Positions 8,250 to 16,908 of a stretch of DNA of 64,000 nt are shown here, one piece after another. The stretch lies in contig JANLPY010000148.1 in NCBI GenBank assembly GCA_031367505.1, positions 1-64,000 on the forward strand, given 5' to 3'. This stretch comes from JAKFWF01 sp031367505. Lineage in GTDB: Bacteria; Pseudomonadota; Alphaproteobacteria; Rhizobiales; Hyphomicrobiaceae. Positions within the stretch are counted from its first letter, which is position 1. Every line of letters begins with the position of its first letter. The notes under the pieces were generated by a model. That model was not told where the DNA came from. It was given only the letters and a program-made list of their open reading frames with translations, and made no database searches. The translations under genes were made by a program, and so were the position numbers.

Positions 8250-9901
8250 TTCCGCGCGCGAAACCACACGAAGTTGATGCGATTGAGGCCCAGATTCATA
8301 CGATCGTTAGTGCTGCTCCTGCGGCTGACAAAGAACAGGTCAGGCGCGAGGTGATGGCGCTGCTCTCCGACATCGCATCCCGCTCCAATCTGCAGCCCGA
8401 TCAGTTCGCGAGTGAGCTGCCAAGGGCGTTCGCACGCCTGCTCCAGATGCGCGGTGAGATTGCCCAGTTCCGCGCACTGATGGAAAATGAGCCCGAGATC
8501 GCGCCATTCATCGAGATCGCCGCGGCGGCCGTATCATCGGGACGCCGGCCCGATTTGAAGGCTGCGGACGAGGCGCTTGCACAAGCGCAAGCTCGCTATG
8601 ACGATACGGTTCGTACGCGCAGCGCAGCCCTTGTCCGCGCGCGCGGCAATCGTGCGGCGCTGTTCGAGCAGCGCGGGCATATCGCCGAGACGGAGGCCCG
8701 CTCCAAGGAAGCGGCGGAGTTCTACCTGTCGGCTGCTCGCGATACGGCGGAGGGGGACCTCGAAACGGCAGCCCGCCGGTTCGCAATGGCTGGATCGGCG
8801 CTCGTCGTCCACGGCACTAATTTCTTTGCCAACGACACGTTGCGAGAGGCGATCCGCATCCTCGAAGTTGAGGCATTGAAGCGTTACGAGCAGGCAACCC
8901 CAGGTTCGGATGACCACAAGAAGCCGCTCACGGCTTCGTCGGCGCTTGTTCTCGCGCAGATCGCCGATGCACAGACGGCGCTCGGCGGCCGCCTGCCCGG
9001 CATTGATGGGGCTCGCATGATGGTCGATGCCCGCGCCACATTTGGCAATGCGCTGAAGCGGGTTCAGGTCGATGAGTTCCCCGGCTTGGCCATGGATATT
9101 CTCGACCGGCGCGCGCAACGCGATCTGCAGTTCGGCCGTCGCATCGTCAAGGATCGGGGTCGCGGGCACTTTGCCGAGGCAGTCAAGACGATGCGCTTGA
9201 TCCTGTCGATCCAGCAGGGAAAACCCGCATTCAACGATCAACTAGGCCGGACGCGAAACAACCTGGCCAATGCCCTGAAGGAATTGTCCCGCCGCTCAGA
9301 CGGCGAGGATGGTGACAAATTGATCGACGAGGCGGCAGCTCTGTTCGAAGCTTCGGGACAGGCACTTGAGAGCCAGGGCGATCGTTCCAATGCACTCATC
9401 GCGCGAATGAACCTCGGGCACTCCCTTGCCCTACGGGCCGCCCGGAAGGAAGGCATGTCTGGGATCGCAGATATCGAGCGGGCGCAATCGTTGTTCGTTT
9501 CGGTCGCGACAGCGCTCGCCCAGAACAAGAACCCGCGGCTGCTGGCGATATTGGATCAGCACCGCGCCGAACTCTTGCGGCTGACTGGCGAGCGGCGCAC
9601 CAATCGCACCCAGGCTTTCGACGATTTGCGAGCGGCGTTCGAGAGCTACCAGAAGGTATTGACGGTGTTGTCAAAGGAGACCGCACCGAACGACTGGGCG
9701 ATGCTGTGCGCAGAAATGGGTCACACGCTTGTCGCTGCTCTCCCGCTCATGTCCAAAGCCGATCGCAAGCAATCGGGCCAGAATGCTGTGGGCTTGTTCG
9801 ATAATGCCAGGCCCTATCTCGTTGCAGGTGGCTTTGGCCAAGACCTGGAACGTCTGGATGCGGGTGTTTCGATGGCACACGAAGCCGCTGGGTTGCCCTA
9901 G
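8216..9901 (+). CDS. TPR-like helical C-terminal half of the frameshifted caspase-TPR gene
   Basis: The frame is open from about 8159 and reads TPELLLSVPFEFYFKAG before the GTG at 8216, which is the missing end of the caspase domain. About 540 residues of alpha-helical repeats follow, rich in Ala/Leu/Arg with TPR-like pairs (for example FEQRGHIAETEARSKEAAEFY, RNNLANALKELSRR and MNLGHSLALRAARKEG). Exported caspases fused to TPR or Sel1 repeats are common in Hyphomicrobiales, where the repeats are thought to present protein partners. The GTG at 8216 has no ribosome site, so this is not an independent gene in my view. No partner or substrate can be named. Confidence 0.75.
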   Translation: MPQPPPTVLQLIPRAKPHEVDAIEAQIHTIVSAAPAADKEQVRREVMALLSDIASRSNLQPDQFASELPRAFARLLQMRGEIAQFRALMENEPEIAPFIEIAAAAVSSGRRPDLKAADEALAQAQARYDDTVRTRSAALVRARGNRAALFEQRGHIAETEARSKEAAEFYLSAARDTAEGDLETAARRFAMAGSALVVHGTNFFANDTLREAIRILEVEALKRYEQATPGSDDHKKPLTASSALVLAQIADAQTALGGRLPGIDGARMMVDARATFGNALKRVQVDEFPGLAMDILDRRAQRDLQFGRRIVKDRGRGHFAEAVKTMRLILSIQQGKPAFNDQLGRTRNNLANALKELSRRSDGEDGDKLIDEAAALFEASGQALESQGDRSNALIARMNLGHSLALRAARKEGMSGIADIERAQSLFVSVATALAQNKNPRLLAILDQHRAELLRLTGERRTNRTQAFDDLRAAFESYQKVLTVLSKETAPNDWAMLCAEMGHTLVAALPLMSKADRKQSGQNAVGLFDNARPYLVAGGFGQDLERLDAGVSMAHEAAGLP

Positions 9902-10264
9902 GCCGCGACCTTGAGGGTGTGCACCGGCGCCACTGGATGACCCCACAAGTGCAGCCACCAGCACCCTAGTGCGTCATGCCGCCTCGGACCGCTCCAAATT
10001 AAAAACCACCAACAAAATAGGCACAACCGCCAAATCGCGCCACGCCAGGGTGGGATCAGGATTGCGCGTCGATGAGGGGTTGGTCTTGGGAAGCGTTTGA
10101 CACCGATGAGCTAAGAGCACATTTATTCTCTCTGGAGGACTGCGATACTCTTTGCTTCGATCAATGTTAAGCTGAACCAAAATTGATCCAGAAACCTGGG
10201 AACCCATTCGCTTCTGTTGGGTCCAACTGTGCCCGCAGACCCTGGTTAGCCTTTGCAGGCAGAC
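9902..10264. other. Intergenic region, no gene seen
   Basis: These 363 bases hold no supported reading frame on either strand. The part from about 9985 is more AT-rich than its neighbours and probably carries the promoter for the following TPR gene, but no convincing -35/-10 pair was identified. No hairpin with a T-run was noticed. Confidence 0.5.
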
Positions 10265-12217
10265 ATGGCGACGTGGTCTCGTTACCTGCTTGGCGCGGCG
10301 GCGGTCCTGGTCGCCTTAGGGGCGCGCGCTTCCGCTGCCATGGCCGGTCCGGTCGAGGACTGCAATACACAGCGGGCCGGGGCCGCCCGCGCGCCATGCA
10401 CATTGGTCGTTGACGACAAAAAACACACGCCGACAGTCCGCGCCATCGCCTTGCTGATGCGCGCCCGCGCCGCACTCGACTTGTCCGATCTGGAGCAAGC
10501 AGAGGCGGACGTCAAGGCGGCGTTCGCGATGCGGCCAGGCACACCGTTCGGGCATCGTGTCCGTGGTCGCCTGCGGGGCTTGCAAGGGCGGAATACGGAA
10601 GCCAGAGCCGACCTCTCAAAGGCGATTCAGCTATCGGAGTCATCGACGAGCAAGTACGTGTCCTATTTGGATCGCGGAAATTTTCTGCTCCGGATACTGG
10701 AGTTGCCTGCAGCAACGGCAGATTTTGAAACAGCGATCCGGATTGATCCTACAAAGGGTGTGGCTTATGTCGGCAGGGCTCTGGCGAACAAGTCCGGCAG
10801 CAATATTGCCGAAGCGCTAGCGGATCTGGACCGGGCCAAGGCCGTCGAACCCAGCTATTGGCTGGCGGATGTCGAGCGCGGCGACATCCTTGTTGCAGAA
10901 AAGCGGTATGCCGATGCCGTCGTCGCCTACGATCACGCACTGGCCATGCGTGGCAACGACGCGCGGGCCCTGAGAGGGCGCGCCGCCGCGAACGCTCTCA
11001 TCAGCGCCAATGGCAAACCGACGTCCGCCGACATCCTTGCCGCACCGACCACCCCGACCGCACCAAAGACACCGTTGCCGGCTGCTCCAAAGCCAGGCGG
11101 CACGACGACAACAGCGCCCGCCGCTCCCTCGCCGACCGCGCCACCACCGACCACGCCGTCCTCTTCGCCAGCGGTCACTCCCCCCTTGGTCCCGCCGCCG
11201 GTAACCGCGCCGCCCGCTTCCGTTCCAAAGGTGGCAGCGCCGTCGCCTGCCGGGCCGGCGCCTGCATCGCCTCCTTTGCCAGCAGCGCCATCCACCGCCG
11301 CGCCGATTTCACCGCCTCCGGTCGTGACACCCGCAACGACCAAGCCCTCCCCGGCGTCACCGCAACCCTCGCCTCCGTTGACACCAACTCAGGCACCGCC
11401 TGGACCATCGGTTCAGCCTGCGATGTCACCTGAGCCATCCCCGCTTTCGCCACCGCCTGCACCGTCGGGGGATGACGCCGATTCAGCAGCCAAGCAGGCG
11501 GAGGAACGGCGTGCCAAATTCAAGGAAGCCTTGGAGTTACGCCAGAAAGGCAAGCATCTGGAGGCGATCGTCATCTACGATGCGCTGCTTCGCCGAACCG
11601 CCGCCGATGCCGATGCCGCCGTCGAGAAGGGGCGGACCCTCATGGCACTCGCCAAATGGAAAGAGGCTCTCGAGGCATTCAAACTTGTCATCGAGAGCAA
11701 GACCGCTCCGGCCGCGATGAGGGCGATTGCGTTCGAGAGCCAGAGTGAGGTACTCGCGATCAACAACCAGTTCGCCCCGGCAGTTGCGAGCGCGACATCG
11801 GCGCTGCTGATCAGCCCCAAGCTCGACCGGGCACTGTTCTGGCGCGGATACTCTTGGCATTCACTTGGCGCGTTTGAAAAGGCGCTTGTGGATTTTCAAC
11901 TCGCCGCCGCGACCGCACCCAAGACAGCGCAATACCCGGCATGGGAGGCCATTGTGCTGACAAGCGCCGGCAACTTGCCAAAGGCCAGGGATGCCATTGA
12001 TCGTGCGTTTGCTATTCAGCCAGACAACCCGATCGCCTTGGCGGCTCGTGCCAGCCTCAACCTGGCGGCAGGCGATCTCGGTGCCGCCGAAGCGGATATT
12101 GCCCAGCTTGCCAGGCGCGGCGCCTTGAGCCCGATGGTGCTCCAGACGCAGCAGCTGATCATGATCCACAAAGTGTTAAAACCGTCCGACCGACCCTTGT
12201 CGACCCCGCGACAGTGA
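10265..12217 (+). CDS. Exported TPR protein with a long proline-rich linker
   Basis: A 650-residue protein in three parts. A signal peptide (about 1-26) leads into a first TPR block (about 60-255; for example YLDRGNFLLRILELPAATADFETAI). A low-complexity Pro/Ala/Thr linker spans about 265-415. A second TPR block runs to the end (about 430-640). The linker probably keeps the two helical blocks apart in the periplasm. The ATG at 10265 is preferred to the TTG at 10253. It lies between the caspase-TPR gene and two ClpP-like genes on the same strand, suggesting a shared envelope process. No enzyme motif is visible; it is likely a scaffold. Confidence 0.75.
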   Translation: MATWSRYLLGAAAVLVALGARASAAMAGPVEDCNTQRAGAARAPCTLVVDDKKHTPTVRAIALLMRARAALDLSDLEQAEADVKAAFAMRPGTPFGHRVRGRLRGLQGRNTEARADLSKAIQLSESSTSKYVSYLDRGNFLLRILELPAATADFETAIRIDPTKGVAYVGRALANKSGSNIAEALADLDRAKAVEPSYWLADVERGDILVAEKRYADAVVAYDHALAMRGNDARALRGRAAANALISANGKPTSADILAAPTTPTAPKTPLPAAPKPGGTTTTAPAAPSPTAPPPTTPSSSPAVTPPLVPPPVTAPPASVPKVAAPSPAGPAPASPPLPAAPSTAAPISPPPVVTPATTKPSPASPQPSPPLTPTQAPPGPSVQPAMSPEPSPLSPPPAPSGDDADSAAKQAEERRAKFKEALELRQKGKHLEAIVIYDALLRRTAADADAAVEKGRTLMALAKWKEALEAFKLVIESKTAPAAMRAIAFESQSEVLAINNQFAPAVASATSALLISPKLDRALFWRGYSWHSLGAFEKALVDFQLAAATAPKTAQYPAWEAIVLTSAGNLPKARDAIDRAFAIQPDNPIALAARASLNLAAGDLGAAEADIAQLARRGALSPMVLQTQQLIMIHKVLKPSDRPLSTPRQ

Positions 12218-12263
12218 TCATCTGGCCAACTGTTCCAGCATTCGAGCTTAGAGGCTGAGTCCA

Positions 12264-12974
12264 ATGACCATGCTCCTCCAACGTGCGCGATCCGCAATCG
12301 CGGCCCGCTGTGCGGCACTCGCCGTAATTTCCGGACCTCTTCCCCTACGTGCCGAGGTCGTGGTGTTCAAGATCGATATCGGACTGCCGAACACAATCGC
12401 GCTGATGGTGCGCGGCCTTTACAATGGCAATGAGATTCTTCGTCTGAAAGCGGCAATTGCCGACATCGAGCCTGGCAAGCGCATCATCGCCATTCTCGAT
12501 TCGCCTGGCGGCAGTACCGTTCAGGGAGAAGCGCTCGGACGCTTCTTCTATGATGCGAGGATTCCGACCTTGGTACTTGCCAACACCGTATGCGCCAGTG
12601 CGTGCACATACGCTTTTCTAGGCGGGCGCGACCCTGTCACTGGAAGCTCCCTGCGCATCCTTGCATCTGGCGGCAAACTCGGTTTTCACAACTTTGCGGC
12701 CGTCGGCCTACCCGAAAAAGCATATACCAAGGCCGAACTCGAGAACATTTCGCGCGAGACCCAGCAACTGGTCTACCGCAATCTAGTCCACCTCATGCAC
12801 GTCAAGGCACCTCTCGACGTGGTGAAGCTGAATACGGGCACCAAGAACGACCAGATCAACTTCTTGACCGAAGGCGATGCCCTCGACTACGGCATCGCGG
12901 TGCTCAACCGCGAAACCGGACGATTGATACTGCCCGAAAACATCGAGAAGCGAACGCGAAAGGTTCAGCCATGA
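12264..12974 (+). CDS. Exported ClpP/crotonase-fold protein, serine protease-like (COG3904 type), first of a pair
   Basis: A 236-residue protein with an N-terminal signal or anchor (about 1-30). It contains ILDSPGGST (78-84), the oxyanion-forming glycine motif of the ClpP/SppA fold, then VCASACTYAFLGG with the likely nucleophile Ser112, and KLGFHN with the likely base His142. This arrangement matches the predicted periplasmic proteins annotated as COG3904. Its stop overlaps the start of the next gene by four bases (ATGA), and the next gene encodes a paralog, so the two probably form a hetero-oligomer. The substrate is unknown; protease activity is inferred from motif order only. Confidence 0.72.
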   Translation: MTMLLQRARSAIAARCAALAVISGPLPLRAEVVVFKIDIGLPNTIALMVRGLYNGNEILRLKAAIADIEPGKRIIAILDSPGGSTVQGEALGRFFYDARIPTLVLANTVCASACTYAFLGGRDPVTGSSLRILASGGKLGFHNFAAVGLPEKAYTKAELENISRETQQLVYRNLVHLMHVKAPLDVVKLNTGTKNDQINFLTEGDALDYGIAVLNRETGRLILPENIEKRTRKVQP

Positions 12975-13651
12975 GTCCGTTTCGCCTGCTGCTCATTTCG
13001 TCACTGTCGTGGCTGGGCGCCTTAACATGCCTATCGCCGGCATTCAGTTTGAGTTTCTCCAAGGGCTCCAACGAAGGACCGGAAGAGAACGCCATTGTGG
13101 CCAGCGGCAACATCGAACCCGATGATGCTTTCCGGTTTCAATCGTATCTCAGCAAGCTGCCGCAAAAACCACTGACGTCATTGTATCTCGATTCGACGGG
13201 CGGCAGCGTTCAAGGTGCTATGGCGGTGGGACGCATTGTCAACGAAGTGAAAATTCGCACGTTTCTGACCGGACCGTCCGCCAAATGCCTCAGCGCCTGC
13301 ACCAACATTTTTCTTGCCGGTCGTGATCGCGAAACCGGCAAGCCTTACCGGGTCAAAGGGTCGGCAAACGGGCTTGGGTTCCACAACTTCGTACCCGTGC
13401 TCCAGGACAAACAGTTCACTGCAAAAGACGTCGCTGGCGTGATGGCGCGCGCGCAGGCCACGATTTACGAAATCGCCAACTATTTTCAGGAGGTCGACGC
13501 TGACTTGGAACTGCTCGGTCTCGGACTGAAACAAAAGGATATCTACTATCTGCAGAACCAGGATGCGCTTCGCTACGGCATCCATGTTTTAGATGCCAAG
13601 ACCAACGAACTCGTGCGTTTCGAGAGTTACATGAGGTATGTCAAGCCGTGA
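12971..13651 (+). CDS. Exported ClpP/crotonase-fold protein, second of a pair
   Basis: A 226-residue paralog of the preceding protein, with a signal peptide (about 1-26). The corresponding motifs are LDSTGGSVQG (73-82), KCLSACTNIFLAG with Ser108, and LGFHNF with His138. The typical SPGG is STGG here. The two cysteines flanking the serine (CLSAC; CASAC in the neighbour) may form a disulfide in the periplasm. The ATG at 12971 overlaps the upstream stop codon. Tight coupling of two such genes suggests a fixed 1:1 complex. It ends the run of exported proteins before the radical SAM gene. Confidence 0.72.
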   Translation: MSPFRLLLISSLSWLGALTCLSPAFSLSFSKGSNEGPEENAIVASGNIEPDDAFRFQSYLSKLPQKPLTSLYLDSTGGSVQGAMAVGRIVNEVKIRTFLTGPSAKCLSACTNIFLAGRDRETGKPYRVKGSANGLGFHNFVPVLQDKQFTAKDVAGVMARAQATIYEIANYFQEVDADLELLGLGLKQKDIYYLQNQDALRYGIHVLDAKTNELVRFESYMRYVKP

Positions 13652-13986
13652 TCCCGAAGAGATCACTGTGGATTCTCGAAAACAAGCCCTGACATTGCGA
13701 TGAGGCTTATGGTGCGGGCGCATGCGTTGCAATGGAGCATGCGGTACCTGCGATGACGACGGCGGCTTGCGGTTGGAATAACGGCTGTACTAGCACAGAA
13801 GAAGCGAACTAAACCGTACAAACCGTAACAGTGGCCCCCACGGAGGAGGCTTGGTCGTGAGGTCAGTTATACTCCCTTTTTCGCGAGACAGTCTTCGGCT
13901 TCCTGAAGCGAGAATGTAAACTCGGCTCCACGGATGCCAGAGGCAGCCCGAGAACCCTCGGCAACATGCACAATTGAGAATCGACC
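13652..13986. other. Gap before the radical SAM gene
   Basis: These 335 bases should hold the 5' end of the following radical SAM gene, but no CxxxCxxC motif was found in the three forward frames I read, and a TGA lies four codons upstream of the ATG at 13987 in frame. The only notable content is a 26-codon frame at 13732-13812 (listed separately). The region may be the remains of a deleted N-terminus. Confidence 0.5.
13732..13812 (+). CDS. Very small frame, possible peptide (speculative)
   Basis: An ATG-started frame of 26 codons ends in TAA. The peptide has a hydrophobic first part (MEHAVPAMTTAA) and a polar core CGWNNGC followed by TSTEEAN. Radical SAM/SPASM maturases often act on short peptides encoded just upstream, and some cross-link an aromatic residue to a residue two positions later, so W-N-N is a conceivable target. 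No ribosome binding site is visible, the frame could be chance, and the adjacent maturase is itself damaged. Confidence 0.15.
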   Translation: MEHAVPAMTTAACGWNNGCTSTEEAN

Positions 13987-15030
13987 ATGTTCCGTTCGGT
14001 TGCCGACTACGCCGAACGCAACGACGTCAGCAGTGTGGCTTTCACCTGGCATGGCGGCGAGCCCTTCATGGTGCCGCTCGACGTGTACGACCAGATCAAG
14101 GACCTGCAACTGCAGTTGATGCCGAAATTGGCGGTCACCAACGGCATCCAAACGAATCTGACGATCCTGACGGACCGCCACCTGGAACATCTGCGCTCCG
14201 GCCAGGTGTTCGATGCCGTCAGCATGTCGTTCGATGTTTCCGGCGACCAGCGCGTCGACAAGATGGGGCGACCGACGACCCAGACGGTCCTCGATAATAT
14301 GCAGCGCATGATCGATGCGCAGATTCAATTCGGAGCAATCTGTGTGCTGGCGCGTAATACGGTGGCGCAGAGCGTCCAACTCTTCCCGTTCTTCAACGAA
14401 ATTCAAACCAGTTGCCGATTCCTGCCGTTTTTTCGCGACACCGATGGCACCGGAAAAGCTGACGAGGCGCTTTCACAGGCCGAGATCATAGCGGCCTTGA
14501 CTGCGATGTTCGATGCCTGGATTCAGTCTCCCAACCCGGTCACCATTTGGCCTTTGGCCGAATTCATCGACGTCGCGTGCAGCATCATCGCCGACGCGCC
14601 GCTCAAGATATACGACAAGCAGACCGACGAATGGGTCTACGTCGTCAACCCGAACGGCGATCTGTGGGGTATCTCACAAATCGAAGACAACCGCTTCCTG
14701 TATGGCAATGTCTTCAAGCCCCCCCTGGAGACGATCCTGGCCGCGGACGCGCGGCGTGTAACCTTCCTCGCAGCACGGCAGCGCATCGACCGGATATGCG
14801 GCGCCTGCCCGCACCTTGGACACTGCAATGGCTATGCGATGGCAGACGCAACCGACGGCTTCCTCGGCGTGGTTGAACGTGAAGGCTGCCACATCCGCGG
14901 CGTGCTCCATCATATCGTTGCCCGGTTCAGCGAAACCGGCCTTGCCGACGATATCCGTGCCCGGGCGGCATCGCTGTCTACGAGCCTTGACCCCGGGCTC
15001 GGCCAAGGCGGAACCTTCGCAATCCTTTGA
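13987..15030 (+). CDS. Radical SAM/SPASM-type protein lacking the N-terminal cluster motif
   Basis: A 347-residue protein that starts inside the radical SAM barrel: FTWHGGEPFM (residues 19-28) is the GGEP motif for SAM binding, followed by a beta-strand region with IQTNLT and MSFDVSG. The C-terminal part has a SPASM-like cysteine group, CGACPHLGHC, plus a later EGCHI, suited to auxiliary iron-sulfur clusters. The CxxxCxxC motif that holds the SAM-cleaving cluster should lie about 50 residues before GGEP; it is absent, and the frame is closed upstream. The gene is probably 5'-truncated. Relatives (anSME, GrrM/FxsB-like maturases) modify sulfatases or peptides. Neighbours are exported TPR and protease-like proteins. 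Confidence 0.7.
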   Translation: MFRSVADYAERNDVSSVAFTWHGGEPFMVPLDVYDQIKDLQLQLMPKLAVTNGIQTNLTILTDRHLEHLRSGQVFDAVSMSFDVSGDQRVDKMGRPTTQTVLDNMQRMIDAQIQFGAICVLARNTVAQSVQLFPFFNEIQTSCRFLPFFRDTDGTGKADEALSQAEIIAALTAMFDAWIQSPNPVTIWPLAEFIDVACSIIADAPLKIYDKQTDEWVYVVNPNGDLWGISQIEDNRFLYGNVFKPPLETILAADARRVTFLAARQRIDRICGACPHLGHCNGYAMADATDGFLGVVEREGCHIRGVLHHIVARFSETGLADDIRARAASLSTSLDPGLGQGGTFAIL

Positions 15031-15160
15031 ACCAATCCGGAGCCGATGACGACTACCCCCGTAGAGGCCCTCCTAACCAGAGTCTCGGCAAAAGTCGCAC
15101 CGAGACCTGATCTGTGAACCGCCGTATGATAGCCAAAGCGATTGCCCAGGAGTGCCTCTC

Positions 15161-16801
15161 ATGATCTCGATCGGCGAGCCGAACCAAGCCCACCTGTTCA
15201 AGCAGGTGCCCGAAGGCTGGCTATTTCGATCGCCCAACCGCTGGGTGTTCGGCCACGCTAATCATTACCTTGTAACCGAGGCACAAAAGTCCGAGATCGA
15301 AGCACTCTTGCCGCGTCCGTTAAATTGGGCACCGCCAAAGCTCTGGCTGACGTTTGCTGCGGCCATCATGGTGCTGATCGGACTGATGGCATCGATAGCC
15401 GTGAGTTTTCCCGACTATCCCTTCACCGCTGCGGTCGTTTTGATTGCCGTACTTCTGATTGCCTGTGTTGTTGCTCTGCATCTGACCGCTGCGGCCAAGT
15501 TACGCCGATTGCAGTCGATCCTGGCGAACGCCACCAAGACCGACCAGCATATCTCATTGGACGAAATCCGCCAGAGCCTGAGCAAGTCAATGACCTACGA
15601 ACAGGCGCTCCGTTCCGGCATCTTCCAGCGCAACATGAGCATCGCATTCGTCGGTTTGGTAGTGGCGCTGCCGCTGCTGAGCAAGTTTTACCCCAGCTTC
15701 TCCTATGGCACTAGCGCGAGCATGCTGATCATCTACGGACTGCTGATGGCGATGTCGTCGGCTGCGAGCTTTCAGTTGGCGCTGTCCAAAAAGAAAATTG
15801 CGGATGGGATGCAAACGCCACAGGACGCGGCACGGGCATTGCTCCTCAGACGCATTACAAACGTGTGCGCCGCTGTCGGGATTGTCCTTGTTGGCGCATT
15901 TGCATGGAGCGGCATCAGCGCCGAATTCTCCGATTTAGCGCAAGGTAAGCATCTCGCGGCCAAAGGCGACCACGACAAGGCCATTGCGAGCTTCACCAAA
16001 ACCCTCTCAGCCGACCCGACGAGCTATGCAGCTTACATCGGCCGCGCCAAATCGTTCACCGCCAAGAGCGTCCATGCTTCAGCCATCGGTGACTACACCA
16101 AAGCCATTGAGATCCAACCAAACAGCGTGCACGCCTACGGCCAGCGCGCCGCCGCCTACAGCGCCCTGGGCCAAAACGACAAAGCTGTTCTCGACTATGC
16201 CAAAGTGATCGGGTCCGATCCGACGGATCGGTACGCCTATCTGTTCCGAGGCTACGCCTACGAGGCTCTAGGCGATGGCGAGCGGGCAATGGCTGACGCC
16301 AAAATTGCCCTCGTAGTCGATCCCAAGTTCGATAGCGCTTATAATTTTAGGGGGCGGCTCTACGCGGCGAAGAAGGACAACGGCAACGCCGTTGCCGACT
16401 ATAGTAAGGCCATCGAACTTAATCCCCAATCGAAGTACGGCTACGTTGCCCGAGCCAGAGCGTACGGATCCACTAACCAGCTCGATGCCGCCCTCGCCGA
16501 CTGCAGCAAAGCTATTGCGGTCGATCCAAGGTATGAACCCGCCTATATCCTGCGGGGCTCAATCCATGCCTCAAAACACAGTTACGACCTGGCGATTTCC
16601 GATTATTCCAAAGCCATCGAAATCGATCCTCGCAGCCTGTCGACCTATCGCCGCCGCGCGATGGTCTACTCTGAAGCTGGCGCCCGCGACCTTGCCATCG
16701 CCGATTACAGGAAGATCCTTGAACTGCCGGCGGCGACGGCACTCGATCGGCAGCAGCAAGAGATCGCGCGCAAGAGCCTCGAGCTCAACACCTTGCGCTG
16801 A
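15161..16801 (+). CDS. Membrane-anchored TPR protein
   Basis: A 546-residue protein. A soluble N-terminal segment (about 1-55) precedes two hydrophobic helices (about 60-105), a soluble stretch, two more helices (about 158-205) and a fifth near 230-250. The remaining ~290 residues form about eight TPR units with the pattern AIxDYTKAIExxP, for example near 315-330, 350-365 and 420-430, the C-terminal block probably on the periplasmic side. The ATG at 15161 is chosen over the GTG at 15152 because AGGAG (15148-15152) is well placed for it. It is the third TPR protein in this locus. No catalytic motif is seen. Confidence 0.75.
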   Translation: MISIGEPNQAHLFKQVPEGWLFRSPNRWVFGHANHYLVTEAQKSEIEALLPRPLNWAPPKLWLTFAAAIMVLIGLMASIAVSFPDYPFTAAVVLIAVLLIACVVALHLTAAAKLRRLQSILANATKTDQHISLDEIRQSLSKSMTYEQALRSGIFQRNMSIAFVGLVVALPLLSKFYPSFSYGTSASMLIIYGLLMAMSSAASFQLALSKKKIADGMQTPQDAARALLLRRITNVCAAVGIVLVGAFAWSGISAEFSDLAQGKHLAAKGDHDKAIASFTKTLSADPTSYAAYIGRAKSFTAKSVHASAIGDYTKAIEIQPNSVHAYGQRAAAYSALGQNDKAVLDYAKVIGSDPTDRYAYLFRGYAYEALGDGERAMADAKIALVVDPKFDSAYNFRGRLYAAKKDNGNAVADYSKAIELNPQSKYGYVARARAYGSTNQLDAALADCSKAIAVDPRYEPAYILRGSIHASKHSYDLAISDYSKAIEIDPRSLSTYRRRAMVYSEAGARDLAIADYRKILELPAATALDRQQQEIARKSLELNTLR

Positions 16802-16908
16802 AGCCTGAGCGAACGATCACCAGCGGAACTCACCAATAGCATAACAGCGCCAGCGTTTGCGACATCGCCAAAGCAATCGCATAGGCTTGCGGACCTCAGC
16901 AAAAACGT

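Noticed and set aside
11041..11470. Low-complexity Pro/Ala/Thr DNA as a possible repeat element
   Set aside because: It is in frame within the TPR gene and codes for a flexible linker; no exact tandem unit was found.
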